The notes beneath the pieces were generated by a model, which was not told the DNA's origin, searched no databases, and saw nothing but the letters and a program-made list of their open reading frames with translations. The translations under genes and the position numbers were made by a program. Source: Pseudomonadota bacterium (GTDB taxonomy: Bacteria; Desulfobacterota; Desulfovibrionia; Desulfovibrionales; Desulfovibrionaceae). From it: a DNA stretch of 64,000 nt. The DNA lies in contig JAEWPX010000007.1 of the NCBI GenBank assembly GCA_023399375.1, forward strand, positions 21,294 through 85,293, written 5' to 3'. This document shows positions 30,210 to 39,587 of the stretch, in pieces. How positions within the stretch are numbered: the stretch's first letter is position 1; every line of letters starts with the position of its first letter.

Positions 30210-30593
30210 ATGCGCCTCATCGCCCCCGAGTCCTACCGTCGGGCCACGGCTTCTGAGCGCCGGCGTTTTTGCAACGGCTGCGGTGGGGCGGCCACGGGCT
30301 GGCTGTCCTGGCTGATCAATTGGCTGGTCCCAAATCATATTTGGGGCGTCTGCATCAAGCCGGCATGTGACATCCACGACTGGTGTTACGCAAATGGCAT
30401 CCCGAAGTTCTTCTCTGACCTAATCCTCCTGTGCAACGCCCTGATCCTTTGCTGGTACGGCGGATCGCGCTGGTTGTTCGTTTTTCGGGCCATGCGCTGC
30501 ATGACCTACTTCCTGGCCGTGACGTTTTTTGGCCGGCGCTTCTACGGGCGCAAGGTGGCTGACAAGCTCATGCGGAGGCGTGCTCGTGGGTGA
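30210..30593 (+). CDS. Phospholipase A2-like membrane protein
   Basis: 127 residues. PACDIHDWCYANG (C53-D54-I55-H56-D57-W58-C59-Y60) matches the secreted PLA2 active-site pattern CxxHDxCY, with His56 and Asp57 as the catalytic pair. An upstream CNGCGG resembles the PLA2 calcium loop. The C-terminal half has hydrophobic segments (FFSDLILLCNALILCWYGG and LFVFRAMRCMTYFLAV), so it is probably membrane-embedded. It lies in the lysis cassette, suggesting attack on host phospholipids during lysis or entry. The activity is inferred from the motif only. Confidence 0.6.
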   Translation: MRLIAPESYRRATASERRRFCNGCGGAATGWLSWLINWLVPNHIWGVCIKPACDIHDWCYANGIPKFFSDLILLCNALILCWYGGSRWLFVFRAMRCMTYFLAVTFFGRRFYGRKVADKLMRRRARG

Positions 30594-30885
30594 GATCGAT
30601 TTCCAGCGTGAGGTCCTGTCCATGCTCACGGACATCAAGGCCGACGTTGCCGGCGTGTCCGAGCGTGTGGCCCGCGTCGAGGTCGTGCATGTGGAGAGGT
30701 GCGGCGCGCAGGGTAAGCGGCTGGATGCCATCGAGGAACGTCAGAAGGATCACGATGAAGCCATTCAGGAGCTCAAGGAGCACCAGTCTTTTTCCAAAGG
30801 GCAGCAAGCCGCCCTGGTTGCGGCGGGAACTGTCGTAGGCGCGGCGGCGGGTGTTTTGGCCCCGCATCTGTTCGGGGGGAGATGA
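30586..30885 (+). CDS. Coiled-coil protein with C-terminal membrane segment
   Basis: A GTG at 30586 has GGAGG 7 nt upstream; 99 residues. A coiled coil (VAGVSERVARVEVVHVERCG, RLDAIEERQKDHDEAIQELKEH) is followed by a C-terminal membrane segment (ALVAAGTVVGAAAGVLAPHLF). The layout fits phage proteins that act as antiholin or spanin partner. It overlaps both neighbours by a few bases. Confidence 0.6.
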   Translation: MGEIDFQREVLSMLTDIKADVAGVSERVARVEVVHVERCGAQGKRLDAIEERQKDHDEAIQELKEHQSFSKGQQAALVAAGTVVGAAAGVLAPHLFGGR

Positions 30886-31196
30886 TGGCCAGGGACGGCA
30901 ACGGCAGGTTCGTCGCTGGCTCGGGCACGGCGGGACCGGGGAGAAAGCAGGGGAGCAAGAACAAGGTTCCCCAGGGGATCAAAGAGGCCGTCCTGTGGGT
31001 CGCTGAACGGTTGAACGAGTCGCCCGGGAAAAGCCTGCTGGATGTGGCCGATGCAGACCCGGCTTGGTTTTGGGAAAAGGTCTACGGGAAGATGCTCCCG
31101 AAAAACGTGGAAATGTCCGGCGAAATAGGAATCAAGGCCCTTACCGATGACCAGTTGCGCGATCTCCTTGCCCAGCTCCGCAAGAGCCAAGCTTGA
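30882..31196 (+). CDS. Putative small terminase subunit
   Basis: 104 residues. The N-terminal RDGNGRFVAGSGTAGPGRKQGSKNKVPQGIK is the DUF5681-type start frequently encoded just before large terminase genes. The rest is helical (EAVLWVAERLNESPGKSLLDVADADPAWF, LTDDQLRDLLAQLRKS). It overlaps the large terminase start by 50 bp. It would recognise phage DNA for headful packaging. The identification rests on family appearance and position. Confidence 0.65.
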   Translation: MMARDGNGRFVAGSGTAGPGRKQGSKNKVPQGIKEAVLWVAERLNESPGKSLLDVADADPAWFWEKVYGKMLPKNVEMSGEIGIKALTDDQLRDLLAQLRKSQA

Positions 31197-32613
31197 GCTC
31201 GAGGCGGAAGTCCTCATGGAGATGGACTGGCGAGAACGTCGCCGAGCCTTCTTTCGCGTCTTCCCGGATGAGGGGCCGCTTCGTCGCGAGTTGTACCCGC
31301 GCCATCTGGAGTTCCTGCGCTTGGGTGCCACGTGCCCCACTCGCTGCTTTATGGCCGCCAACCGCGTCGGGAAGACAAAAACCGGCTCCTACGAAGTCAC
31401 ATGCCACGCCACGGGGCTTTACCCTGACTGGTGGGAAGGGCGCCGTCTGGATCATCCGGCGGATATGTGGGTTGCTGGCGACACCAAAGAGACGGTGCGC
31501 GACATCATCCAGCGTGAACTCGTCGGGCCGCAGGGCCAGGAAGGCACGGGCATGATTCCCGGCGACTCCCTGGAAAAGGTCGTCTACCGGCCAAATGGCG
31601 GCGGCGCGGCAGACTATGTGCTGGTCAAGCATGCGTCCGGCGGCACGTCGCGGATCGGATTCAAGTCCTACGACCAGAAACGCGAATCGTTCCAAGGGAC
31701 GGCCAAGGATTTGATCTGGCTGGACGAGGAATCGGACGAAGGCATCCGCGCCGAGTGCGTCATGCGGCTCATGACCACCAACGGCATGCTGATGGAGACG
31801 TTCACGCCGCTCAAGGGCCTGACGCCGATTGTTCTCACCTACCTTGGTGGCACACAGCCGGGAGAAACGCGGACCGCCATCACCGAGGACCGGGCCATGG
31901 TCATGGCCGGTTGGGATGACGCTCCCCATTTGGACGAGAAGCAGAAGGCGAGAATCCTTGCCGAGTGCGAGCCTCATCTCCGGGATGCTCGTTCCAAGGG
32001 TATTCCGTCCCTCGGTTCCGGCGCGATCTACCCCATCGCTGAAGACGACATCACCGTCCAAGATTTCGCTGTCCCCGACTACTGGCCGCGCGCCTACGCC
32101 CTGGACGTCGGATGGAACAATACCGCTTCCATCTGGTGCGCATGGGACCGCGAGGCCGACATCCTTTACCTCATCGCCGAATACAAGCGTGGCCAGTGCG
32201 AGCCGGCTATCCATGCGCAGGCGGTCAAAAGCCGCGGCGAATGGATCCCCGGAGTGGTGGACCCGGCGAGCGCCGGCGCGAACCAGAAGGACGGCACACG
32301 CCTCATGGACGTCTACCGGGGCCTGGGGCTCGACATCAGTCCCGCGGACAACAGCGTCGAGGCCGGCATCCTTACCGTGTGGGAGCGCATGAGCTCCGGT
32401 CGGCTCAAGGTGTTCAAGAGCCTCCAAGCCTGGCTGGCGGAATATCGCCTTTATCGGCGCGACGAGAAGGGGCGCGTGGTCAAGGATAACGACCACCTCA
32501 TGGATGGGACGCGCTATCTCGTCATGTCCGGCATGGCCGTGGCCAAGACCAAGCCCGTGCCGCAACAGCAACACCAGCCTTACACCGCCGCCGGCGGCTG
32601 GATGGGGGCGTAG
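31147..32613 (+). CDS. terL: Terminase large subunit
   Basis: 488 residues. The ATPase has Walker A AANRVGKTKTG near residue 70 and Walker B DLIWLDEESDE; CVMRLMTTNGMLMETFTPLKG is motif III. The RNase H-like nuclease follows with acidic residues in YALDVGWNNTAS, VVDPASAGANQ and DNDHLMDGTRYLV. It cuts concatemeric DNA and pumps it into the prohead through the portal encoded next. The overall form is like P22 gp2. The ATG at 31147 is chosen, though an internal Met at residue 24 (31216) would avoid most of the overlap with the small subunit. Confidence 0.94.
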   Translation: MTSCAISLPSSARAKLELEAEVLMEMDWRERRRAFFRVFPDEGPLRRELYPRHLEFLRLGATCPTRCFMAANRVGKTKTGSYEVTCHATGLYPDWWEGRRLDHPADMWVAGDTKETVRDIIQRELVGPQGQEGTGMIPGDSLEKVVYRPNGGGAADYVLVKHASGGTSRIGFKSYDQKRESFQGTAKDLIWLDEESDEGIRAECVMRLMTTNGMLMETFTPLKGLTPIVLTYLGGTQPGETRTAITEDRAMVMAGWDDAPHLDEKQKARILAECEPHLRDARSKGIPSLGSGAIYPIAEDDITVQDFAVPDYWPRAYALDVGWNNTASIWCAWDREADILYLIAEYKRGQCEPAIHAQAVKSRGEWIPGVVDPASAGANQKDGTRLMDVYRGLGLDISPADNSVEAGILTVWERMSSGRLKVFKSLQAWLAEYRLYRRDEKGRVVKDNDHLMDGTRYLVMSGMAVAKTKPVPQQQHQPYTAAGGWMGA

Positions 32614-34626
32614 ATGGCCGACAAGCACGCCGACCTGATCGCCGACCACAAGCGGCGGTTCAAAGAGGACTGCGACGCCTGGGCGACGCAGCGCGACGAG
32701 GCCGTCAAGGACCTCCGCTTTTTTATCGGGGAGACGCAGTGGCCCGAGGCTGTGCGCCGCGAGCGTGAGGCCGAGGGGTTGCCCTGCCTCATCATCAACC
32801 GCCTGCCGCAGTTCGTGGCCACGGTCGTGGGCGACCAGCGCCAGAACCGCCCGGCCATCAAAGTGAGCCCTGTCGATTCCGGGGCCGACAAGCAGACGGC
32901 CGAGATCCTTGAGGGGCTGATCCGCAACATCGAATACATTTCCATGGCCGACGTGGCGTACGACAGGGCGTTTGAGTTCCCGGTCATCTGCGGCCATCGC
33001 GGGTTCCTGCGCGTCGTGGCCGAGTACGCCGGCGAGGACACGTTTGAGCAGGACCTCAAGATCAAGGGCGTCCTCAACCCGCTGACCGTCGTCTACGACC
33101 CAAACTGCAAGGAGCCTGACTTCTCCGACGCCGGACACTGCTACATCATCGACGACTGCCCCAAGGAGGCGTTCGAGGCCGAGTACCCAAACGCTACGCC
33201 CTGCGAGTGGGAGACGGCGAGCAACATCGACTCCCGCAAGGACCGCGCCATCGAAACGGTGCGCGTGGTTGAAGCCTTTTGGCGCGAGCCGGTCAAGAAG
33301 ACCATCGTGCAGTTGCTCGACGGGCGCGTTGTGGACGCCGAAGACCTGGAGGATATCCGGGAGGCCGACCCCTTCGCCCTGGTGGCCATGGACGACGAGG
33401 GCAACGAGATTCGCCGCGAGGTCGATTCCCACAAGATCATGTGGGCCAAGATGACCGGGAGCGAGGTCCTGGAAGGGCCGCGCGAGTTCATCAAGGGGGC
33501 GAGGTACATCCCGGTCATCCCGGTCGCCGGATTTGAGCTCAACGTGGAGGGCGAGGTGCACCAGTGGGGGCTGGTGCGGTACGCCAAGGACCCGCAGCGC
33601 GCCTACAACTTCACGCGCACAAAAGAGGTTGAGACGATTGCGCTTGCCCCGAAAGCGCCGTGGCTCGCCACGGCCAAGCATATTGAGGGCAATGAGGCGA
33701 TGTGGGCGCAGGCCAACAACCGTGCGTTTTCCACGCTCATTTACAAGCCTGACCCCACTGCGAGCGCGCTTAAGCCTGAACGTGTCCAGCCTCCGGCACC
33801 GAACTCGGCGCTCACCAATTCCAGCCTCCAGGCCGTGGACGAAATCAAGTCCGTGGTTGGCATCTACGACGCCTCGCTCGGCCAGAAGAGCAATGAGACG
33901 AGCGGCAAGGCCATCCTCGCCCGGCAGCGCGAGAGCGATACGGCGACGTTCACCTACATCGACAACCTTTCCCGGGCCATCCGCCTGCTCGGCAAGGTGC
34001 TGATCGACCTGATCCCGCGCATCTACGACTCGGAACGGATTGTGCGTGTTCTCGGCGTGGACGGTTCCGAGAAGCTCACGCCCGTCAACCGCCGCATCGG
34101 AGACATCGTGCTCCATGATCTGACCGTGGGCAAATACGACGTCACGGTCAGCGTCGGCCCCTCCTACGCCACGCAGCGCATCGAGGCCGCCAACAGCATG
34201 ATCCAGTTCATGCAGGCCCTACCTGACGCACAAAAAGCAGTCGTTACGCCTATCCTTGCGGGATCAATGGATTGGCCTCGCGCTGATGAGGTCGAGGAGC
34301 GTCTTGACGCGATGTTGCCTCCCCAGGTGCGCGCCGCGGGCAATCCCGAGGCGATGGCACAGTTGCAGCAGCAACAGGCCATGCAGGCGCAGCAGCCGAA
34401 CCCGCAGGTGCAGGCCGAGCAAATCCAGTCCCAGGCGCAGGTTGCAGCGGCCCAGGCGACCATTAGAAAGGCCGAACTTGAGCTCCAGGGGAAGGAAATT
34501 GATCTTCACGGCAAGGCCGCCGACGCCGCCCGCAAAATCGTAGCACTCAGGCCGCAGCAGCCCCAGGCGATGCCCGGGGCGCAAGGCCAAACCATGCCCT
34601 CACCGGTGGGGCCGTTCGCCGGGTAA
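32614..34626 (+). CDS. P22-type portal protein
   Basis: 670 residues, starting directly after the terminase stop. The N-terminal core (RRFKEDCDAWATQRDEAVKDLRFFIGETQWP, PCLIINRLPQFVATVVGDQRQNRPAIKVSP) is the P22 gp1 family signature. A long Gln/Ala-rich coiled-coil C-terminus (AQLQQQQAMQAQQPNPQVQAE...) resembles the P22 barrel region. Twelve copies form the portal ring at one capsid vertex. Its length agrees with P22-like portals (about 700). Confidence 0.93.
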   Translation: MADKHADLIADHKRRFKEDCDAWATQRDEAVKDLRFFIGETQWPEAVRREREAEGLPCLIINRLPQFVATVVGDQRQNRPAIKVSPVDSGADKQTAEILEGLIRNIEYISMADVAYDRAFEFPVICGHRGFLRVVAEYAGEDTFEQDLKIKGVLNPLTVVYDPNCKEPDFSDAGHCYIIDDCPKEAFEAEYPNATPCEWETASNIDSRKDRAIETVRVVEAFWREPVKKTIVQLLDGRVVDAEDLEDIREADPFALVAMDDEGNEIRREVDSHKIMWAKMTGSEVLEGPREFIKGARYIPVIPVAGFELNVEGEVHQWGLVRYAKDPQRAYNFTRTKEVETIALAPKAPWLATAKHIEGNEAMWAQANNRAFSTLIYKPDPTASALKPERVQPPAPNSALTNSSLQAVDEIKSVVGIYDASLGQKSNETSGKAILARQRESDTATFTYIDNLSRAIRLLGKVLIDLIPRIYDSERIVRVLGVDGSEKLTPVNRRIGDIVLHDLTVGKYDVTVSVGPSYATQRIEAANSMIQFMQALPDAQKAVVTPILAGSMDWPRADEVEERLDAMLPPQVRAAGNPEAMAQLQQQQAMQAQQPNPQVQAEQIQSQAQVAAAQATIRKAELELQGKEIDLHGKAADAARKIVALRPQQPQAMPGAQGQTMPSPVGPFAG

Positions 34627-34645
34627 ATACGCAAGGAGCGAGACC

Positions 34646-35515
34646 ATGACCGAAGGCACCGACATCATCAGCGCCGACACCGGGGCCGAACCGGTGGAGC
34701 CCGACGAGCCGCAGCAGGGGGAACCGTCGGCCCCCGAGGATGAGGCCCAGGACCAGGAAGGGCAGCACGAAGACGAGGACCAGGAAGGCGAAGGGGAAGG
34801 CGAGAAAAAGCCCGAACCGAACCCCGTCCAGAAGCGGATCAACGAGATCACGCGTGCCCGTCGCGAGGCCGAAGCCCGCGCCGCCAGCCTGGAAAAGTTG
34901 GTCCTGAATCTGGCGCAGGGGCAGCAGCCCGGAGCGCAAACGTCGCCCCAGGCCGCGCCCGAGCAACAGGAAGAGCAGCCGCCGAAGGAAAGCGATTTCC
35001 AGGACTACGCGGCTTTCCAGCGTGCGCAGCTTCTCTACGAGGCCCGGCAGACCATCCGCGCCGAAATGCGTTCCGCCAACGAGCGCGCCCAGGCCGGCAG
35101 CCAGCAGGCCGAACAGGCTCGGCAGCAGCAAGAGAGCCAGCAGCGCGCCGTGTCCATGATCGAGTCCGGTCGCGCGGCGTTCGAGGACTTCGACGACGTC
35201 GTCATGGCCCCGGGCGTACGCATCAGTCCCGCGATGATGGACGCCATGTCGCTCGACGCCAAGACCGGATCATCCGTCGCCTACTACCTGGGCAATGCCC
35301 CCGAGGAAGCGGCGCGCATCTTCGCTCTTCAGCCGGTGCAGCAGATCATGGAGATCGGCCGGCTGGCGGAGAAGATCAGCGCCAGCGCCAACAAGAACAA
35401 AATCACCAAAGCCCCGCCGCCGGCCAAGCCGGTGGGCGGACGTTCCAAGGCTGTCGTGGACGAATCCAAGCTCTCTGACGATGCCTGGATGCGGAAGCGT
35501 CGGGCCGGGAAATAA
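34646..35515 (+). CDS. Scaffolding protein
   Basis: 289 residues, very acidic N-terminus (EPVEPDEPQQGEPSAPEDEAQD, DEDQEGEGEGEKK) then a long Gln/Ala-rich helical part and a basic C-terminus (KNKITKAPPPAKPVGGRSKAVV). The size, composition and position between portal and coat genes match P22 gp8. It directs coat assembly into the T=7 procapsid and then exits. Confidence 0.85.
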   Translation: MTEGTDIISADTGAEPVEPDEPQQGEPSAPEDEAQDQEGQHEDEDQEGEGEGEKKPEPNPVQKRINEITRARREAEARAASLEKLVLNLAQGQQPGAQTSPQAAPEQQEEQPPKESDFQDYAAFQRAQLLYEARQTIRAEMRSANERAQAGSQQAEQARQQQESQQRAVSMIESGRAAFEDFDDVVMAPGVRISPAMMDAMSLDAKTGSSVAYYLGNAPEEAARIFALQPVQQIMEIGRLAEKISASANKNKITKAPPPAKPVGGRSKAVVDESKLSDDAWMRKRRAGK

Positions 35516-35527
35516 GGAAAGCACAGA

Positions 35528-36739
35528 ATGGCCAACACCATCCTGACCCACCAGATGATCGCGCGGGAATCCGCCGCGATGCTCATGGAATACCTCGGCT
35601 TCATCTCGAACATCAACCGTTCGCGCCAGAAGGAATTCGGCGAGGACGTCAACGGATTCACCAGGGGATCGACCGTCAAGGTCAAAATTCCCCCGGCCGC
35701 CAAGGTCTTCGACGGGAGCATTTTCGCCGGCGGCGGTTCGGCCCCCGACCAGACCGAAACCTACGTGAGCCTGACCGTGTCCACGCAAAAGCACGTGGCC
35801 CTGCGCTTCACCTCTGTGGAAAAGGCCCTGTCCATGACCGACTACAAGGAACGGTTCCTGAAGTCGTCCATTTCCACACTCGCCAGCGTGATCCAAGCCG
35901 ACTTTCTGGCCAAGGCCTACAAGCTGATCCCCAACGTGGTCGGCACGGCCGGCACCGTTCCGAGCTCCAGCAAGACCTACCAGCAGGCCCGGGCCGTCCT
36001 GGAGCGTCACCTCGCTCCATCCGATCCCCGTTTCTGCCTGTTCTCGTCCGACGCGAACACCGAACTGGTGGACGCCACCAAGGTGCTTTTCCAGCCAACC
36101 AAGACCCTGACTGATGCCTTCCTGGATGGCTATGTCGGCAAGCTCGCCGGCCTGGAGTTCTTCGAGTGCCAGTCCATGCCGATCCACACCAACGGCAACA
36201 AGGTCGCCAGCGTCACGACCAACGGAACGCAGACCGCCGGCTCGACCCTGAACATCAAGGCCGTGGCCAACGCCGATACGTTCAAGGCCGGGACCGTCTT
36301 CACCATCGCCGGGATCTACGAGGTGCATCCGCTGACCGGCGACACCCTGCCCAGCCTGCGCCAGTTCGTGGTCACCGCCGATGCGACCATGACCGGTACG
36401 ACCGGCTCCATCAGCATCTATCCGCCCATGAACGCCACGGCTCCCGGTGCGACCATCTCCGCGCTTCCCGCTGACGGCACCGCGATCACCTTCGTGGGCG
36501 CGGCCAGCACCGGCTATCGTCAGAACATCGTGTGGCAGCGCGACGCCTTCGCCACGGCCTTCGTACCGCTCAAGGTCATCGCCGGCTGCGAGGGCTACAC
36601 CTACAGCACCGAGGAGTTCGCCGTCCGCGTCATGACCGGCGGCGACTTCACCAACGACGCGGAAAATACCCGTATCGACGTGCTCTACGCCGATCCGGTG
36701 GCCGTCCGTCCGGATCATGCGGTGCGCGTGACCGAATAA
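35528..36739 (+). CDS. Major capsid protein (P22 coat-like)
   Basis: 403 residues, HK97-fold P22 gp5 type. The beginning MANTILTHQMIARESAAMLMEYLGF and FTRGSTVKVKIPPAAKVFDGS are family hallmarks, and QTAGSTLNIKAVANADTFKAGTVFTIAGIYEV to ATAPGATISALPADG corresponds to the inserted I-domain. A hairpin follows the stop. Confidence 0.95.
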   Translation: MANTILTHQMIARESAAMLMEYLGFISNINRSRQKEFGEDVNGFTRGSTVKVKIPPAAKVFDGSIFAGGGSAPDQTETYVSLTVSTQKHVALRFTSVEKALSMTDYKERFLKSSISTLASVIQADFLAKAYKLIPNVVGTAGTVPSSSKTYQQARAVLERHLAPSDPRFCLFSSDANTELVDATKVLFQPTKTLTDAFLDGYVGKLAGLEFFECQSMPIHTNGNKVASVTTNGTQTAGSTLNIKAVANADTFKAGTVFTIAGIYEVHPLTGDTLPSLRQFVVTADATMTGTTGSISIYPPMNATAPGATISALPADGTAITFVGAASTGYRQNIVWQRDAFATAFVPLKVIAGCEGYTYSTEEFAVRVMTGGDFTNDAENTRIDVLYADPVAVRPDHAVRVTE

Positions 36740-36746
36740 CAGACAG

Positions 36747-36777
36747 CCCGGGGAGGGGGTGCAAGCCCCTTCCCGGG
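36747..36777 (+). terminator. Hairpin after the coat gene (attenuator-like)
   Basis: Arms 36747-36759 and 36766-36777 pair over about 12 bp around a 6-nt loop. No T-run follows, so it may be an mRNA-stability element that raises coat-gene expression relative to downstream genes. Confidence 0.5.
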
Positions 36778-36790
36778 AAAGAGGGACACC

Positions 36791-37099
36791 ATGGGCATAC
36801 TGACCAGAGACCACCGTTTCGGCGTCATCCAGAAAAGCCTGGATGTGGCTTCCGTAGCCGCCAACACCTCGGCGGAACAGACTTTCACCGTGACCGGACT
36901 GAAGGTCGGCATGTTCGTGTCCGTGAACAAACCCGGCGCTTCCGCCGGTTTGGTCGTGGGCAACGCCCGGGTGAGCGCCGCCGACACCCTGGCGGTCACT
37001 TTCGGGAACCTTACGTCTTCGGCCATCGATCCGGCAGCCGAAGACTACCTTGTTTTTTGGCTGCGTCCCGAAGCTATCGACTCCTACGTGAAGGCGTAA
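36791..37099 (+). CDS. Small head-associated protein
   Basis: 102 residues, beta-rich (SAEQTFTVTGLKVGMFVSVNKPG, DTLAVTFGNLTSSAIDPAAEDYLVFWLRPE). It lies between the coat and tail-accessory genes, a place where decoration or head-completion proteins are found. No family recognised. Confidence 0.6.
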   Translation: MGILTRDHRFGVIQKSLDVASVAANTSAEQTFTVTGLKVGMFVSVNKPGASAGLVVGNARVSAADTLAVTFGNLTSSAIDPAAEDYLVFWLRPEAIDSYVKA

Positions 37100-37102
37100 A
37101 AC

Positions 37103-37807
37103 ATGGTTACCGCCCGCCGCATCATCAACCGCGCCTTGCGCCTGATCCAGGTGCTCGCCGCCGGCGAGACGCCGCGGGCGGCCGAGGCCGAGGACTCCCT
37201 TGAGGCGCTCAACGACATGCTGGCGTCGTGGTCCACGTCGCGGCTGTCCGTGCCGGCCATGGTCAAACGCCAGATGACGCTGGCGGCCGGGCCGGCGCAC
37301 GTGTTCCTGACGACGCGGCCCATGCGCGTCGTCGGGGCCTGGATCAACGACGGCGCGCGCGACCTTCCCTTGGCTATCCTCGGGCAGGCCGAATACCTGG
37401 GCATCGGCGACAAAACCTTTTCGTCCATGCCCACGGCGCTTTTCTTCGAGGATGGCACGCCCGTCGCCTCGATCTATCTCTATCCGGTGCCGGACAAGGC
37501 GTACGCGCTCACGCTCCAGGCGTGGGAGCCATTGGCGCAGATCGGCGCGCTGGACGACGAGATTGACCTCCCCGGCGAATACCGCGAGGTGCTGTCCTCG
37601 AATCTGGCCGTGCGGCTGGCCCCGGAATACGGGACATCCGTCTCGGCCGAGGTTTCGGCCATGGCGACGTCCTCCCTGGATGCGTTGCGGTCCCTGCACG
37701 CGCAGCCCGTGGCTACGCTTTCTGTCGGCATCCAGAGCACGACCAAACGGCGCTACACCGACGGCATTGGCGCCGACGCCATGAGCCTCTTCAGGAGCGG
37801 GATGTGA
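37103..37807 (+). CDS. Packaged-DNA stabilisation protein, P22 gp4-like
   Basis: 234 residues. TARRIINRALRLIQVLAAGETPRAAEAEDSLEALNDMLASW is the N-terminus of the gp4 tail-accessory family, and ALTLQAWEPLAQI to REVLSSNLAVRLAPEYG matches its C-terminal part. After packaging it binds under the portal and, with the gp10-like protein encoded next, closes the channel. The ending ATG overlap with the next gene indicates coupling. Confidence 0.88.
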   Translation: MVTARRIINRALRLIQVLAAGETPRAAEAEDSLEALNDMLASWSTSRLSVPAMVKRQMTLAAGPAHVFLTTRPMRVVGAWINDGARDLPLAILGQAEYLGIGDKTFSSMPTALFFEDGTPVASIYLYPVPDKAYALTLQAWEPLAQIGALDDEIDLPGEYREVLSSNLAVRLAPEYGTSVSAEVSAMATSSLDALRSLHAQPVATLSVGIQSTTKRRYTDGIGADAMSLFRSGM

Positions 37808-39210
37808 TTATTCCTTTTGTCGGTCCCGCCTACAAGAGCCGCTCCACGCCCTGGTCCGCCCAGGAATGCGTCAACCTCTTCCTGGAATCGGCAGGCCCCG
37901 GCGCGAAGACGCAGGCGGCGCTGCTCGGCACGCCGGGCATGACCGACTTCGCCACGCTCAAGAACGGCGGCGGCGAGGTGCGCGGCTTGTGGCCGGCCTC
38001 GGACGGCAACCTCTACGCCGTGTGCGGCGATCAGTTCTCCCGGGTATCTCCTGCAGGCGTCGTCTCCAACCTGGGTACGCTCGAGACGGACTCCGGGCCC
38101 GTGTCCATGGGGGACAACGGCGTGCAGGTCTACTGCGTGGACAACCCCAACGGGTACGTCTGCTATGTCAGCAACGGCGCGTTCTCCCAGGTTTCCAACG
38201 CCACATGGCCGGGCTGCACGATGATGGACTACCTGGATGGGTACGGCATTGGCATCACCCCGGACAGCAACCAGTTCTGGGTCACGAACCTCTATGACTT
38301 CGCGTCCATGTTTTCGGCGCTCGATTTTGCGTCTGCCGAGGGCAACCCGGACAAGCTGGTGGCCGTCCAGGTGGATCACCGTGAGGCGTGGCTGTTCGGT
38401 GAAAAGACGGTAGAGGTCTGGTTTAACTCCGGAGATTCAAGCTTCCCCCTTGCTCGGCAAGGCGGAGCGTTTATCGAACTCGGGTGCGCCGCGCCGTGGT
38501 CCGTGGCCAAGCTCGACAACACCCAAATGTGGCTCGGCTCCAACGGGGCCGTGGTTCGCGCGGACGGCTACACGCCCAAGATCGTTTCCACGCGCGCCAT
38601 CGAGGCGGCCATGGCCGGCTATCCCCGCGTGGATGACGCCCGGGCGTTCGCGTTCGCTTTCGAGGGCCACACCTTCTACGCACTGACCTTCCCCGCGGCG
38701 GACGTCACTTGGGTGTACGACGCGGCCACGGACAAGTGGCACCAGCGCCGCAGCTGGGGCATGGGCCGCTGGCGCGCAAACTGCGTGGCGCGGTTCGCCG
38801 GCAAGGTCATCGTCGGCGACGCCACGTCTGGGCGGCTCTACGCCCTGGACCCGGCGTCCTACACCGAGGCCGGCCAGCCCATCGAGCGCGTGCGCGTAAC
38901 GTCGCCCATCGCGGCCGAGGACAAGCGCCTCATCCATTCCAGGTTGTGCGTCGATTTCGAATCCGGCGTCGGCACGGGAAGCGGCCAAGGCGAGGACCCG
39001 CAGGCCATGCTGTCGTGGAGCGACGACGGCGGCAGGACGTGGAGCAACGAATACACGGCCGCCATGGGCCGGCAGGGCGAGTACCGGACGCGCGCCGAAT
39101 GGCGGCGGCTCGGGCAGTCTCGGGCCCGGGTCTATCGGCTGCGCATCACCGACCCCGTGCGCGTCTCCATCCTGGGCGCGTACGGCGACATCACGCCGGG
39201 GAGGCCGTAG
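37804..39210 (+). CDS. Packaged-DNA stabilisation/tail needle platform protein, P22 gp10-like
   Basis: A GTG start at 37804 overlaps the previous gene; 468 residues. It begins IIPFVGPAYKSRSTPWSAQECVNLFLES, and contains repeats of WD-like beta strands (GLWPASDGNLYAVCGDQ, VYDAATDKWHQRRSWGMG). The C-terminal part binds nucleotides of other tail proteins in P22. It completes the portal plug. Confidence 0.85.
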   Translation: MIIPFVGPAYKSRSTPWSAQECVNLFLESAGPGAKTQAALLGTPGMTDFATLKNGGGEVRGLWPASDGNLYAVCGDQFSRVSPAGVVSNLGTLETDSGPVSMGDNGVQVYCVDNPNGYVCYVSNGAFSQVSNATWPGCTMMDYLDGYGIGITPDSNQFWVTNLYDFASMFSALDFASAEGNPDKLVAVQVDHREAWLFGEKTVEVWFNSGDSSFPLARQGGAFIELGCAAPWSVAKLDNTQMWLGSNGAVVRADGYTPKIVSTRAIEAAMAGYPRVDDARAFAFAFEGHTFYALTFPAADVTWVYDAATDKWHQRRSWGMGRWRANCVARFAGKVIVGDATSGRLYALDPASYTEAGQPIERVRVTSPIAAEDKRLIHSRLCVDFESGVGTGSGQGEDPQAMLSWSDDGGRTWSNEYTAAMGRQGEYRTRAEWRRLGQSRARVYRLRITDPVRVSILGAYGDITPGRP

Positions 39211-39212
39211 CG

Positions 39213-39587
39213 ATGGCTGATACTCTCAACTCCCCTCCGATCCGCTCCCAGGTCGTGGACGACGGCGGCCGCATGACGCAACCCTGGGCGGCGTGGTTCA
39301 CGGTTTTGTATCGCCGCATCGGCGAGGCCCTGGGGCGCTCCACCACGGCCATCGACGCGGACGTTTCGACGGCGCTCACGGGGGCGAGTTCGCTTGAGGC
39401 GCGGGTATCGACCTTGGAGACGGCCGCGCCGAACTCCTTCCCCTCCTACACTGTCGCCGGCGCGCCCGCGGCGGCAGGCCATGCCGGGAAAACCATTCTC
39501 GTGAGCGACGAGTCCGGCGGCGCGGTCCTGGCGTTTTCGGACGGCACGGACTGGCGGCGCGTCACGGACCGGGCGGTGATCTCATGA
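39213..39587 (+). CDS. Phage tail/head completion hypothetical protein
   Basis: 124 residues. Contains a helix RIGEALGRSTTAIDADVS and a coiled-coil-like ASSLEARVSTLET, then a beta region (KTILVSDESGGAVLAFSDGTDWRRVTD) of the sort found at trimeric fibre ends. It follows the gp10-like gene and may be a tail-needle analogue, like P22 gp26, but similarity was not seen. Confidence 0.55.
   Translation: MADTLNSPPIRSQVVDDGGRMTQPWAAWFTVLYRRIGEALGRSTTAIDADVSTALTGASSLEARVSTLETAAPNSFPSYTVAGAPAAAGHAGKTILVSDESGGAVLAFSDGTDWRRVTDRAVIS

Noticed and set aside
31141..34116. 991-codon open frame on the minus strand
   Set aside because: It is the antisense shadow of the terminase and portal genes; composition is typical of reversed GC-rich codons.
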